A DNA stretch of 32,369 bases from IMG/VR virus record IMGVR_UViG_3300037189_031854, positions 1 through 32,369 of that record. The stretch is one strand, 5' to 3'. The notes below the pieces were generated by a model that was given only the letters and a program-made list of their open reading frames with translations, ran no database searches and was not told the DNA's origin. The DNA is from a virus. Both the position numbers and the translations under genes were made by a program. Positions 17,460-24,225 of the stretch are shown here, piece by piece; within the stretch, counting starts at the first letter, position 1, and each line of letters opens with the position of its first letter.

Positions 17460-18084
17460 AATTTTTGTCATAGGTTTTCCCAAAAGTGGTACAACATCAA
17501 TGTACACATCTTTGACTTTAGCGAGAATACCCTCTATCCACTGGTCAACGGATGATTTTCTTCCCATAAAGACTCTAAATGAGATTATTGTTGGTATTAG
17601 TATTCAAAAATCTAAATATCAAAGCAAACCGCTATTATCTGAATTAAATAATTATCAAGCATTCACGCAAATGGAAACTTGTATAGATAAAGATAGGTGC
17701 TATTGGCCTCAATTAATAGATATTCCCTTATTGGATCAACAATATCCTAATAGTAAATTCATTTTTAATGATAGAAATATTGATAATTGGCTAAGGTCAT
17801 TATATAGATGGAACATAAGCACAGGACCAATTAGACAAAAGGGTCAATCTCTAATTGAAAGAATAATTAGACTGGACATTCCTGGCCTACCAAAAGGTAA
17901 AGGGAAAACTGATGATGAACTTGAACATTGGTATCTTCAACATAAGAACAATATGATAGATTTTTTTAAAAACAAAGACAATTTTTTATTGTTTAATATT
18001 GAACTAGATAGTGGTGAGAAATTAGCAGAGTTTCTTGAGATACAAAACTTTTCTTGGTGTCACAAGAACAAATCTTGGCCTTAA
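17452..18084 (+). CDS. Sulfotransferase (PAPS-dependent)
   Basis: From the ATG at 17452 the protein is 210 residues and begins MNKIFVIGFPKSGTTSM, the 5'-phosphosulfate loop of PAPS sulfotransferases (PKSGTTS, residues 10-16). A KFIFNDRNIDNWLRSL segment near 100-115 fits the 3'-phosphate binding region. The 17452 ATG is preferred over an in-frame ATG at 17434 because it places the conserved strand at the N-terminus, with GGAGAG ten bases upstream. It overlaps the GT17 stop. It would add sulfate from host PAPS, most likely to a glycan made by the adjacent enzymes. No PAPS synthesis gene is present. Confidence 0.8.
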   Translation: MNKIFVIGFPKSGTTSMYTSLTLARIPSIHWSTDDFLPIKTLNEIIVGISIQKSKYQSKPLLSELNNYQAFTQMETCIDKDRCYWPQLIDIPLLDQQYPNSKFIFNDRNIDNWLRSLYRWNISTGPIRQKGQSLIERIIRLDIPGLPKGKGKTDDELEHWYLQHKNNMIDFFKNKDNFLLFNIELDSGEKLAEFLEIQNFSWCHKNKSWP

Positions 18085-18102
18085 AAATAGATAGGTTTAA
18101 AA

Positions 18103-18936
18103 ATGATTGAAGACGAAATATATTTTCTTGAAAACCCAGCCCTATCAAATGTGTATTTTTTTGGAGAATGTTTTTTTCAAAATATACACAAAGATTTAAA
18201 ACAAAATTCTCCTGAGGTATATGATTCGTTTAACATTCAAAACATATCATGTGGAGGAGGAACATGTTATGAGTTTTTGATGTTTTTAAAATCTAAGCCT
18301 AATTTGAATGAAGGAATATACTTTATTGCAGGCTCAAGTCATGATAGAAATGGGTGGAATAATGGCAAAACAATAGTTGAAATTAAGAACTGGTTTGACA
18401 CTGTCTACTACGACTCCATACTTGTTTTTGCTTTAACTGGTCCTTTTAACCCAAGACCAGAGCATGAGCACATGAACTGTAATAAATATAATCAAGAAAA
18501 AATAAATATGACAAATGAAAAAAATATTTTTCATATTGATTTAAGATTTGATGCAAATGACGATAAAATTACAAAAGATGGATTGCACTTACCTAACAAA
18601 AAAATAATAACGTCAAATATTTCAAACTATCTAACAAATAATCAATTTAGAACAAAAACATTCACGCAAAAAATTAAAAAAAATATTAGAAAAATAGAGA
18701 TAAAAGAAAACTATAGTAATATTTATATTTTTCACGGACACAATAATAGTTATTTTTATTTATATAATAATGACATTAGTATTAAAAAATATGCAATACT
18801 AGGACATAAAAAAGTGAAAGAAGGATATGCTCCATATCAAGATAGGATGCTTTTTAACAAAATAAAAAATCCTCAAATTGGTTTTATATCTTTTTCTGAG
18901 CCGATATATGTTGATAGTATCATTGTAGAAACATAA
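18103..18936 (+). CDS. Possible SGNH/GDSL-like hydrolase or glycan-modifying protein
   Basis: A 277-residue protein of uncertain family. The N-terminal strand VYFFGECFFQNI (Gly21-Glu-Cys23) sits where SGNH hydrolases carry GDS. An IAGSSHDRNGW segment near 75-85 resembles a central block, and DGLHLPNKK (D159, H162) matches the C-terminal Asp-x-x-His block. The nucleophile would be Cys rather than Ser, so it may be inactive, a thiol variant, or not a member at all. Residues 200-277 form a separate strand-rich tail. It follows the sulfotransferase by 18 bases on the same strand, suggesting a carbohydrate acetylation or deacetylation role. Treat the call as tentative. Confidence 0.4.
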   Translation: MIEDEIYFLENPALSNVYFFGECFFQNIHKDLKQNSPEVYDSFNIQNISCGGGTCYEFLMFLKSKPNLNEGIYFIAGSSHDRNGWNNGKTIVEIKNWFDTVYYDSILVFALTGPFNPRPEHEHMNCNKYNQEKINMTNEKNIFHIDLRFDANDDKITKDGLHLPNKKIITSNISNYLTNNQFRTKTFTQKIKKNIRKIEIKENYSNIYIFHGHNNSYFYLYNNDISIKKYAILGHKKVKEGYAPYQDRMLFNKIKNPQIGFISFSEPIYVDSIIVET

Positions 18937-18944
18937 GGAAAAAA

Positions 18945-18971
18945 TAAATGAAAATTCAAATCAATAATGCT
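18945..18971 (+). repeat. Direct repeat copy 1 (gene-start duplication)
   Basis: These 27 bases, beginning TAAATGAAAATTCAAAT, match 19358-19384 with one mismatch. Each copy contains an ATG and the codons MKIQINNA. Copy 1 opens a reading frame that stops after 20 residues, while copy 2 opens the intact 112-residue gene. Confidence 0.85.
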
Positions 18972-19010
18972 TGCGGAACTGTTGACTCTATTATGAAAAA
19001 GAAGTTTTAA
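18948..19010 (+). pseudogene. 20-codon remnant of a duplicated gene start
   Basis: The frame starts MKIQINNA, as in the gene at 19361, with a strong AAGGAA ribosome site, but runs into unrelated sequence and a TAA after 20 residues. It looks like the surviving 5' end of a second gene copy, or a leader created by duplication. A functional micropeptide is not excluded. Confidence 0.45.
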
Positions 19011-19048
19011 AGATATCAAAAATACAATACTAATAGGATTATGTCATT

Positions 19049-19261
19049 ATGTCAATATCAGAACTTAGAAAAGTAGAATATTACCGTATTAAAAAAGATA
19101 ATTCTTGGGACATAGAAGTAGCACTAATACCTTTTGAGATTCCGTACGAAAATTCTGTGGACTATATCTGGTATACGTTATCTGACTTAAATCTAACACA
19201 AGATATTCATACTATTGTTATCTCTACGTTCTCAGAAGAAATAGTGCTTAGAGAGGCATGA
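19049..19261 (+). CDS. Small hypothetical protein
   Basis: A 70-residue unrecognised protein (MSISELRKVEYYRI start) with alternating strands and several aromatic residues; it has no Cys, signal or membrane segment. AGGA about 12 bases upstream is a weak ribosome site. It lies between the duplicated gene-start remnant and a decayed reading frame, so its status as a real gene is moderately supported. Confidence 0.45.
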   Translation: MSISELRKVEYYRIKKDNSWDIEVALIPFEIPYENSVDYIWYTLSDLNLTQDIHTIVISTFSEEIVLREA

Positions 19262-19336
19262 AAAATATTATTCATTGGAGACATGTATACAAAACTATCT
19301 CTAGATTTGTATCTTTGTTCGGCGGCTAATAATTGA
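19258..19336 (+). pseudogene. Probable decayed gene start with frameshift at an A-tract
   Basis: An ATG at 19258 overlaps the previous stop. If one A of the AAAAA tract after it is removed, the frame reads MKILFIGDMYTK and then about 13 more residues to a TGA; as written, the frame instead gives an unrelated 23-residue peptide. The KILFIGD opening looks like a nucleotide-binding or SGNH-type enzyme start, suggesting a truncated and frameshifted remnant. Low certainty because the match is short. Confidence 0.3.
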
Positions 19337-19357
19337 CACAATATTAAAAGGTAACAT

Positions 19358-19384
19358 TAAATGAAAATTCAAATAAATAATGCT
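19358..19384 (+). repeat. Direct repeat copy 2 (gene-start duplication)
   Basis: The partner of 18945-18971, with 26 of 27 bases identical. It covers the start codon and first eight codons of the 112-residue gene. The two copies are 413 bases apart and bracket the small-gene zone, as expected of a tandem duplication followed by decay or recombination. Confidence 0.85.
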
Positions 19385-19699
19385 GAAATAATAGATTTAA
19401 CTATACAAGAAATGTATGATTGTTGGTTTATAGATAAAGAAAGCTTTCATCACTGGTTGACTAGAAAGTCTAACATAAAAATACCCCAAGAAGCGGATAC
19501 TGACACTTGGTTTTTTGTGGAACAAGAGGAAGAAAGATCCTACCAAGTTAATTTAAAAGAATACATAGAATGGTGGAATCCTCTTGTTGCTTATGTAAGA
19601 GCCATGAAGGTCAATAATTATGAGATAGTTGATGATTACATTGTATATGTAAAATTTGAGATATACAATAATAATTACCCAGATGGATATTGGGAATGA
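19361..19699 (+). CDS. Hypothetical protein
   Basis: A 112-residue acidic, Trp/Tyr-rich protein that I do not recognise. It has no signal peptide or membrane segment. A ribosome site AAGGT lies nine bases before the ATG. It closes the plus-strand run, converging with the minus-strand operon that ends at 19727, with only 27 bases between and no obvious terminator hairpin. Its start is duplicated at 18945. Confidence 0.55.
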   Translation: MKIQINNAEIIDLTIQEMYDCWFIDKESFHHWLTRKSNIKIPQEADTDTWFFVEQEEERSYQVNLKEYIEWWNPLVAYVRAMKVNNYEIVDDYIVYVKFEIYNNNYPDGYWE

Positions 19700-19726
19700 G
19701 CCGCCAAAGCTAGTTGTGTGTAAACA

Positions 19727-20464
19727 TTAAAATACTTGTAGTTGAAGATTGTCTGAAATATATTTATTTTCCCCAAATTCCATTTCGAACCAAACATTAT
19801 ACATTCCGCATTCCATATTTAATAGTTCTGTATTTATAAAATAACTTCCTTCTGTTCCTCTTCTGTGTTCTACTAAATCGCCTTCTACAACAATTCTAAG
19901 ATCTTTTTCTTTTGGCAAACAATCCCCACAGATTTTTTCTACCCAAATTCTTAGAGGAGAAGAAACTGATAAATTTGCATAGTATCTTCTAAGCTCAGAT
20001 ATATTTGGAACATTTGGTGTAATTTCAATATTAATCCATCTTTTTTCACCATATCTGATTCTATTTGGTCTAAAGCCAAAAGAAAAATCATAAATAATAG
20101 GAAGGTCAGAAGCAAACCAAAGATCTGGAGTTACACTAAATTCATTGGTCACAGAGCCAGATTGTTGGGAGTCAAAATTAACATACCAAACATCTAAATA
20201 CTTTCCAATTACATATTTTTGATCTTCTACTTCAATATTTATTGAATATTGACCTTCACTAATTAAATTTATATCTGGCTCTTCTAATAATTGAACTAAT
20301 CTTTTTCCTTCTGGATTATCTTGAGTTATGCAACTATTATCTAAATAATAAATTTCTACTTTATCTACACTCAAGACATTCTGTCTTTGGTTGGAGTTAT
20401 AGGTGAATAATCTTAGATTTAAATTATCTCCTGCAACTATATTTTGATTTCTTTCTTTAGACAT
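19727..20464 (-). CDS. Hypothetical virion-associated protein
   Basis: A 245-residue protein with dense strand-forming sequence and few charged helices, suggesting beta-sandwich or immunoglobulin-like domains: an N-terminal half from NLNLRLFTYN to VWYVNFD and a second from RWINIEI to MYNVWFEMEF. The CGDCLP motif and a later Cys in the second half could hold it together. It is the last gene of a minus-strand set after gp26 and the gp51-like gene, starting five bases after the latter's stop. This places it with baseplate or hub proteins, but no family is recognised. Confidence 0.55.
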   Translation of the reverse strand: MSKERNQNIVAGDNLNLRLFTYNSNQRQNVLSVDKVEIYYLDNSCITQDNPEGKRLVQLLEEPDINLISEGQYSINIEVEDQKYVIGKYLDVWYVNFDSQQSGSVTNEFSVTPDLWFASDLPIIYDFSFGFRPNRIRYGEKRWINIEITPNVPNISELRRYYANLSVSSPLRIWVEKICGDCLPKEKDLRIVVEGDLVEHRRGTEGSYFINTELLNMECGMYNVWFEMEFGENKYISDNLQLQVF

Positions 20465-20469
20465 ATTTT

Positions 20470-20634
20470 TTACTTAACCTTTGCTTTCTTTCTGGCCGCT
20501 TCCATAGCTTCGTTCTCTTTTTCTTTTTGTTGAATAAATCGATCTATAATCCATTTTCTTTCATTGATGGGCAAAGACATGAAATTCTCCCTTGATTGCC
20601 TCATGTGATACATGAAGAAAAAAAGTTCTTCCAT
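20470..20634 (-). CDS. Small gp51-like protein (baseplate hub assembly, putative)
   Basis: A 54-residue frame running ATG 20634 to TAA 20470, beginning MEELFFFMYHMRQSR, then LPINERKWIIDRF and a Lys/Glu-rich helix. It lies immediately after gp26 (17 bases) and immediately before the next gene (5 bases) on the same strand, so it is clearly translated within the operon. T4-type phages carry gp51, a hub-assembly catalyst, in the 26-51 neighbourhood, and the LPxxxRxxxIxxF pattern suits that short family. GGAAGA upstream is an acceptable ribosome site. Confidence 0.55.
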   Translation of the reverse strand: MEELFFFMYHMRQSRENFMSLPINERKWIIDRFIQQKEKENEAMEAARKKAKVK

Positions 20635-20651
20635 TAGATTCTTCCACAGAC

Positions 20652-21701
20652 TTAGGCTTGAGTCGCTGAAGTCTTTCGCTTCGCCCGTGGGAAGAAAAAA
20701 TTTGCTTCTAGTGGCAATTCAATTTCGAAATCATTTAATGTGTAAGGATTATTGACTGAAATTTTTGTTTCCACTCCAAATGGCGGATCATTAACAACAG
20801 TTCTAAGATAAGCCACATCTTGAATTGGCAACTTTTTCAATAGAGTTTGAATTTCTATTTTATTATTTAGCCCTTCGATTTCTTCTAACAAATAAGCTGT
20901 TCGATAAAGAAGAGTATCGTCTGCTTGTCCTGATAGATCAAAGTTCTTAGCTCTTCGTTCTCTGTAATCCTGTACAGATTGCTCGTCTTTTCCGGTAGCA
21001 AGCTTGTACTTAAATCTATAACCAGTTACAGGCAGAACGTCTTCTAAATTTTCTTTCGAATAATCTTCACTGCAGTAATTAACATAAAGATCATTTAAAT
21101 TAATTGTTGTTGCAAAAGTTTGATCTGACTCTGGGTCTTTTACTTCTACATCATATTCTGGCGTGTATGATATGCCTCTTAGATAAATCAATAAATAAGT
21201 TCTATCTTGAGTTAAAAAATTTGCTGAGTCATAATTTTCTTGCATACAACGATTGAAAATCATATTTATTGCTTGGCCTTTTTTAACGAATCTTGGCGTT
21301 GCAAGAATTTCTTCTTCTTCTCCGGTCATTGGTCTTATGTGAATTATTCCATTTGTAGGACCATCATCTTCATGATAAAATTTTCCCTTTGAAGGAAGCT
21401 CTACTTTTTCATAAACTAGACTCCCCTTGGAGTTTATTCCAGCAATTAACTCTTCTAGCTTACTGCTCCCAGTCACCCTCATTTCACTTGGTTTTGCTGC
21501 TTTAGTTGGCTCTTTTGTTTTACCCATTCTTTGAGAGGCTAATGCATTCTTGAAAGCCTCTGGTATTCTGCCTGTTACTTTAACAGAACCTTCGCCCTGC
21601 GGATTTTGCAATTCCTTTTCAATATCTTGAACAACATCTTCTTGAGTTATTTCTTCGGCTGAAATTTGTTTCTTTTGGGGTCTGAAAGTTTCATCTGCCA
21701 T
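20652..21701 (-). CDS. 26: Baseplate hub protein gp26-like
   Basis: This 349-residue protein carries the conserved core of T4-family gp26 and related tail-chaperone/hub proteins: LPSKGKFY (102-109) followed by HIRPMTGEEEEILATPRF (121-138), then a region of helices and strands with LLYRTAYLLEEIEG. A low-complexity, acidic and Lys-rich N-terminus of about 90 residues precedes it. AAGGAG sits at the correct distance before the ATG. gp26 is needed for central hub assembly in T4. The small gp51-like gene follows, as in related phages. It is divergent from the plus-strand gene at 21749, leaving about 47 bases between them. Confidence 0.7.
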   Translation of the reverse strand: MADETFRPQKKQISAEEITQEDVVQDIEKELQNPQGEGSVKVTGRIPEAFKNALASQRMGKTKEPTKAAKPSEMRVTGSSKLEELIAGINSKGSLVYEKVELPSKGKFYHEDDGPTNGIIHIRPMTGEEEEILATPRFVKKGQAINMIFNRCMQENYDSANFLTQDRTYLLIYLRGISYTPEYDVEVKDPESDQTFATTINLNDLYVNYCSEDYSKENLEDVLPVTGYRFKYKLATGKDEQSVQDYRERRAKNFDLSGQADDTLLYRTAYLLEEIEGLNNKIEIQTLLKKLPIQDVAYLRTVVNDPPFGVETKISVNNPYTLNDFEIELPLEANFFFPRAKRKTSATQA

Positions 21702-21748
21702 TTTTTTCTCCTTGTATTATTTTGCAAATTTGTTATTATTATAAGAGT

Positions 21749-22126
21749 ATGGTTCGAATAAATATTCAAAATGTTGAGCAAATTATTTTTCAAAACGATG
21801 AAATATGGCGAGATTTACCCGACTTACGATATCTGAGAGAACAATGGAGACTGAGCAGAATAAGTCCTGTTTTAAAAGCAATGGGAAAAAAATCTATTTT
21901 AGATTTTTTAAATAAAGCTAAAAAAGAACATGAAATTATAATATCGAAGCATTTGGGAACCACAATTACTATTGATAAGTTGGACTATCATGTAGTTCAA
22001 AATATAGAACTTCCAATAGAAAACGCTGAATTAGAACTAAATTTAATAGAAGCGGAAAATCCTTTGTATTCTTATTTTGGAACATATAGAACTAAAGACA
22101 AAATTTATATTACTTTTTGGAGATAA
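21749..22126 (+). CDS. Hypothetical protein, possibly structural accessory
   Basis: A 125-residue protein from the ATG at 21749 (MVRINIQNVEQIIF). Earlier in-frame non-ATG codons would extend it into the divergent gap with no ribosome site, so the ATG with AAGAG before it is preferred. It has a DLRYLREQWRLSRISP helix and a C-terminal strand-rich part with NPLYSYFGTYRTKDKIYITFW. No family is recognised. It is the first of four plus-strand genes placed between minus-strand tail operons, and its stop is one base before the next ATG. Confidence 0.55.
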   Translation: MVRINIQNVEQIIFQNDEIWRDLPDLRYLREQWRLSRISPVLKAMGKKSILDFLNKAKKEHEIIISKHLGTTITIDKLDYHVVQNIELPIENAELELNLIEAENPLYSYFGTYRTKDKIYITFWR

Positions 22127-22127
22127 A

Positions 22128-22460
22128 ATGATTTCTTTTGCATCTTTGATTTTATTTGCTTTATCTGTTATTGGATTTACGCATATAATTGTAGACCCAG
22201 CCACTATTGCCAAGCCTTTTAGAGATCTTATTGAAAAATATTGTTTTTCTTGGTTGAATAAATTATTTTCTTGCTATCAATGTTGTGGAACTTGGGTTGG
22301 TTTTTTCTGTGGGTTCGTTTTAATTAGCAAAGAACCCCTTGTTATCTTTTTATGTGGCATGGCTGGTAGTTTTATTTCAACTTGGGCCGCTACTTATTTG
22401 AATTATCTTGAAGCTCAAAGCATAATAAATATAGATGGCAATGAAGATGAAGACAAATAA
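22128..22460 (+). CDS. DUF1360-like small membrane protein
   Basis: From the ATG at 22128, with GGAGA seven bases upstream, the protein is 110 residues with an N-terminal hydrophobic helix (about 2-22), a central CYQCCGTWVGF motif and two further hydrophobic stretches (about 55-90). The Cys-x-x-Cys-x-x-x-Trp-x-Gly arrangement is typical of DUF1360 proteins of phages and bacteria. Three membrane helices are likely, so it would sit in the host inner membrane. The function of the family is not known to me. The next gene begins within its last codons. Confidence 0.7.
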   Translation: MISFASLILFALSVIGFTHIIVDPATIAKPFRDLIEKYCFSWLNKLFSCYQCCGTWVGFFCGFVLISKEPLVIFLCGMAGSFISTWAATYLNYLEAQSIINIDGNEDEDK

Positions 22461-22725
22461 AGTTTATTTAATTTATTGTGAATATTGCAACTGGAAAACA
22501 GTAGCAAAAGATTTTTCTAAATTAAAATTAAATGAAGTTCCTTCTGAAAGTAAAAATAAAAAATTCAAATGTCCTTCTTGTGGAAGATTGATAACCTCGA
22601 AACAGGCTCCAGATCCACAAAAAGAATTAGAAATTAAAGAAAATAAAGAAAAACATTTAGAGGAATATAAAAAATGGATCGAAGAAATAGGCAAGCAACA
22701 AGAAATTACTAAGGAAGAAATATGA
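22435..22725 (+). CDS. Small zinc-ribbon protein
   Basis: A 96-residue protein with two CxxC pairs, CEYC near 15-18 and CPSC near 46-49, forming a classical zinc ribbon, followed by a charged helical tail rich in Glu and Lys. In-frame ATGs at 22435, 22441 and 22447 overlap the end of the DUF1360-like gene; none has a clear ribosome site, so coupling is likely and the exact start is uncertain. Its stop overlaps the next start (ATGA). A DNA- or protein-binding accessory is possible. Confidence 0.6.
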   Translation: MAMKMKTNKVYLIYCEYCNWKTVAKDFSKLKLNEVPSESKNKKFKCPSCGRLITSKQAPDPQKELEIKENKEKHLEEYKKWIEEIGKQQEITKEEI

Positions 22726-23102
22726 ATAAAAAAATTAGTCTAATGGAAGTCAAGTCCGCACTAAAAGATTCTAGATTTAGATTATCTTTACCTAAAAGTT
22801 TAGATAAAGAAGTCAATGAATTTTTAAATAATCCAGGGTGTCCTTGTCATGTTCCTTTATACAAAAAAATATTAAAAGAATGTAAAGAACAACTGGAAAA
22901 ATATTATCCAAATTCTGATATAACTAACCTTGATGAAGAAATTAAAAAACTTGCCGATAACCAATGGACTGTAATTAATTGTAGCATTAATGATCTTGAA
23001 AAAGAATTGAGAAAGCTAGGCCCAGGCAGAAAGCAGCTAGATATCGCTAGGTATGAAGATCAAATCACTGTTGTAATTAATGAATTAGATATAGTTTTTT
23101 AG
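22722..23102 (+). CDS. Hypothetical protein with NPGCPCH motif
   Basis: A 126-residue helical protein with a conspicuous LNNPGCPCHVPLYKKIL segment (C40-x-C42-H43) that could bind metal, and a Lys/Glu-rich remainder. I do not know the family by function. It is joined to the zinc-ribbon gene by an ATGA overlap. Its stop codon overlaps by three bases the stop of the opposing glycosyltransferase gene, so two convergent transcripts meet with no terminator between them. Confidence 0.6.
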   Translation: MNKKISLMEVKSALKDSRFRLSLPKSLDKEVNEFLNNPGCPCHVPLYKKILKECKEQLEKYYPNSDITNLDEEIKKLADNQWTVINCSINDLEKELRKLGPGRKQLDIARYEDQITVVINELDIVF

Positions 23103-24019
23103 CCCATAATTGATATGTTGTTTTTGATTATGTCAATATTTTTTATCATTGACTCTGGGTATTGTTTGTATTTTCTAATTTCTATTGGCATTTCATCTTT
23201 GTTTTTTCTTTTTTTTCCTATTGTCATTGCGTTTTCATAAAAACATTTTGATTTTTCCCATTTTTTTTGATGATAAAATATATCTCCTAATAGACACCAA
23301 AATTCGGCATAAGAAGGCAAGTAAGATATACAAGTGAGAGTTAGTTCTGCGGCTTCTTTTATCTGGTGTGTGTGAAGTTTTACTTGTGCCATATAATATT
23401 TCATCATAATTAGCGAATTATTTATTTTATTCTCTCTGTTGCAGTATTCATTTGCATAAAATAGAAATTTTTTATAATCTCTTAAAGACAAATAACAAGA
23501 AGCTAGATAGTAATAAGGCTCAAGGTCTAAAGGCCTATCTTTCATCCAATCTTTTACTAATTTTAGTTTTTCTTCTATATCATTATTAATTTTTTTAGAA
23601 GATATGATTATTTTGTCACTAATAACAGCATTTTTATTTATTATTGTTTCATAAACTGGATTCTTAAATTGTTCATTTTTCCAAATTCTTATTTCTTTGG
23701 ATATAACATCATTTTGAAAAACATAAACATTTGTGGTTTCATTTATTTGACTTAAAAAATCTTCTCCTTGCTCTAAAGTTTCCCAAGGATTAATATAAAA
23801 ATTGAGTCCTTCTTTTATTAATTGGTTTCGAATTTTTGAATAATTTTTTTGTTTTGACACATCTACTATTTCTAATTCAAATTCTTTACAAATTTTAATA
23901 GTATTGTCCGAAGATCCCATATCTCCAATAATTACTTTAGATTTCAATTTTACCAATGAATCTAAAGTATTTTTTATTGTTTTTTCATTATTTTCAACTA
24001 ATATCTGCGTTGTGAGCAT
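23099..24019 (-). CDS. GT2-like glycosyltransferase fused to TPR repeats
   Basis: A 306-residue protein. The N-terminal 130 residues resemble a trimmed GT2 domain: ILVENNEKTIKNTLDSL, then IIGDMGSSDNT with the nucleotide-binding Asp, and an NPWETLEQG segment in place of a classic DxD region. The C-terminal 170 residues form TPR-like helices (DLEPYYYLASCYLSLRDYKKF; YAEFWCLLGDIFYHQKKWEKS). This architecture is seen in SunS-like protein glycosyltransferases, so a protein acceptor is plausible. Its ATG lies within the preceding 59-codon gene, and the pair sits behind a perfect late-promoter octamer, implying late expression. Confidence 0.72.
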   Translation of the reverse strand: MLTTQILVENNEKTIKNTLDSLVKLKSKVIIGDMGSSDNTIKICKEFELEIVDVSKQKNYSKIRNQLIKEGLNFYINPWETLEQGEDFLSQINETTNVYVFQNDVISKEIRIWKNEQFKNPVYETIINKNAVISDKIIISSKKINNDIEEKLKLVKDWMKDRPLDLEPYYYLASCYLSLRDYKKFLFYANEYCNRENKINNSLIMMKYYMAQVKLHTHQIKEAAELTLTCISYLPSYAEFWCLLGDIFYHQKKWEKSKCFYENAMTIGKKRKNKDEMPIEIRKYKQYPESMIKNIDIIKNNISIMG

Positions 24020-24173
24020 TTTTAAATTTTTCTTTTATTAAAAAATCTATGCATTCTACTTCATAATTCATATTATTTAATTCATAATACTTTTTAAGTT
24101 CTCTATAGCCGTTCTCAACTAATGGATTTTCCAATATAGAAACTAAAGCTAATATAGATTTTTCCCATTTCAT
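23994..24173 (-). CDS. Small conserved-type protein of 59 residues
   Basis: The frame from ATG 24173 to TGA 23994 encodes MKWEKSILALVSILENPLV and then two further helices (YRELKKYYELNN; YEVECIDFLIKEKF). Its last 26 bases overlap the start of the glycosyltransferase/TPR gene in another frame, arguing for translational coupling. The pattern of three amphipathic helices recalls small proteins found beside tail genes in marine T4-like phages, but no function is known. Transcription would start about 20 bases upstream from a TATAAATA element. Confidence 0.6.
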   Translation of the reverse strand: MKWEKSILALVSILENPLVENGYRELKKYYELNNMNYEVECIDFLIKEKFKNAHNADIS

Positions 24174-24199
24174 ATTTTTAATTTAGTAAAAAAATTACT

Positions 24200-24207
24200 T
24201 ATTTATA
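24200..24207 (-). promoter_or_regulatory. T4-type late promoter, exact TATAAATA
   Basis: On the minus strand this reads TATAAATA, the octamer recognised by polymerase carrying gp55 in T4. It is 27 bases upstream of the 59-codon gene and would drive it and the glycosyltransferase/TPR gene. gp55 itself is encoded about 900 bases away. Confidence 0.65.
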
Positions 24208-24225
24208 AGATAAGGAGTTTTAAAA

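Noticed and set aside
8514-18936. The glycosyltransferase cassette as host DNA or an assembly chimera
   Set aside because: Base composition and tight coupling match the flanking phage genes; it follows the nuclease by 28 bases without junction repeats, and further phage genes continue on both sides.
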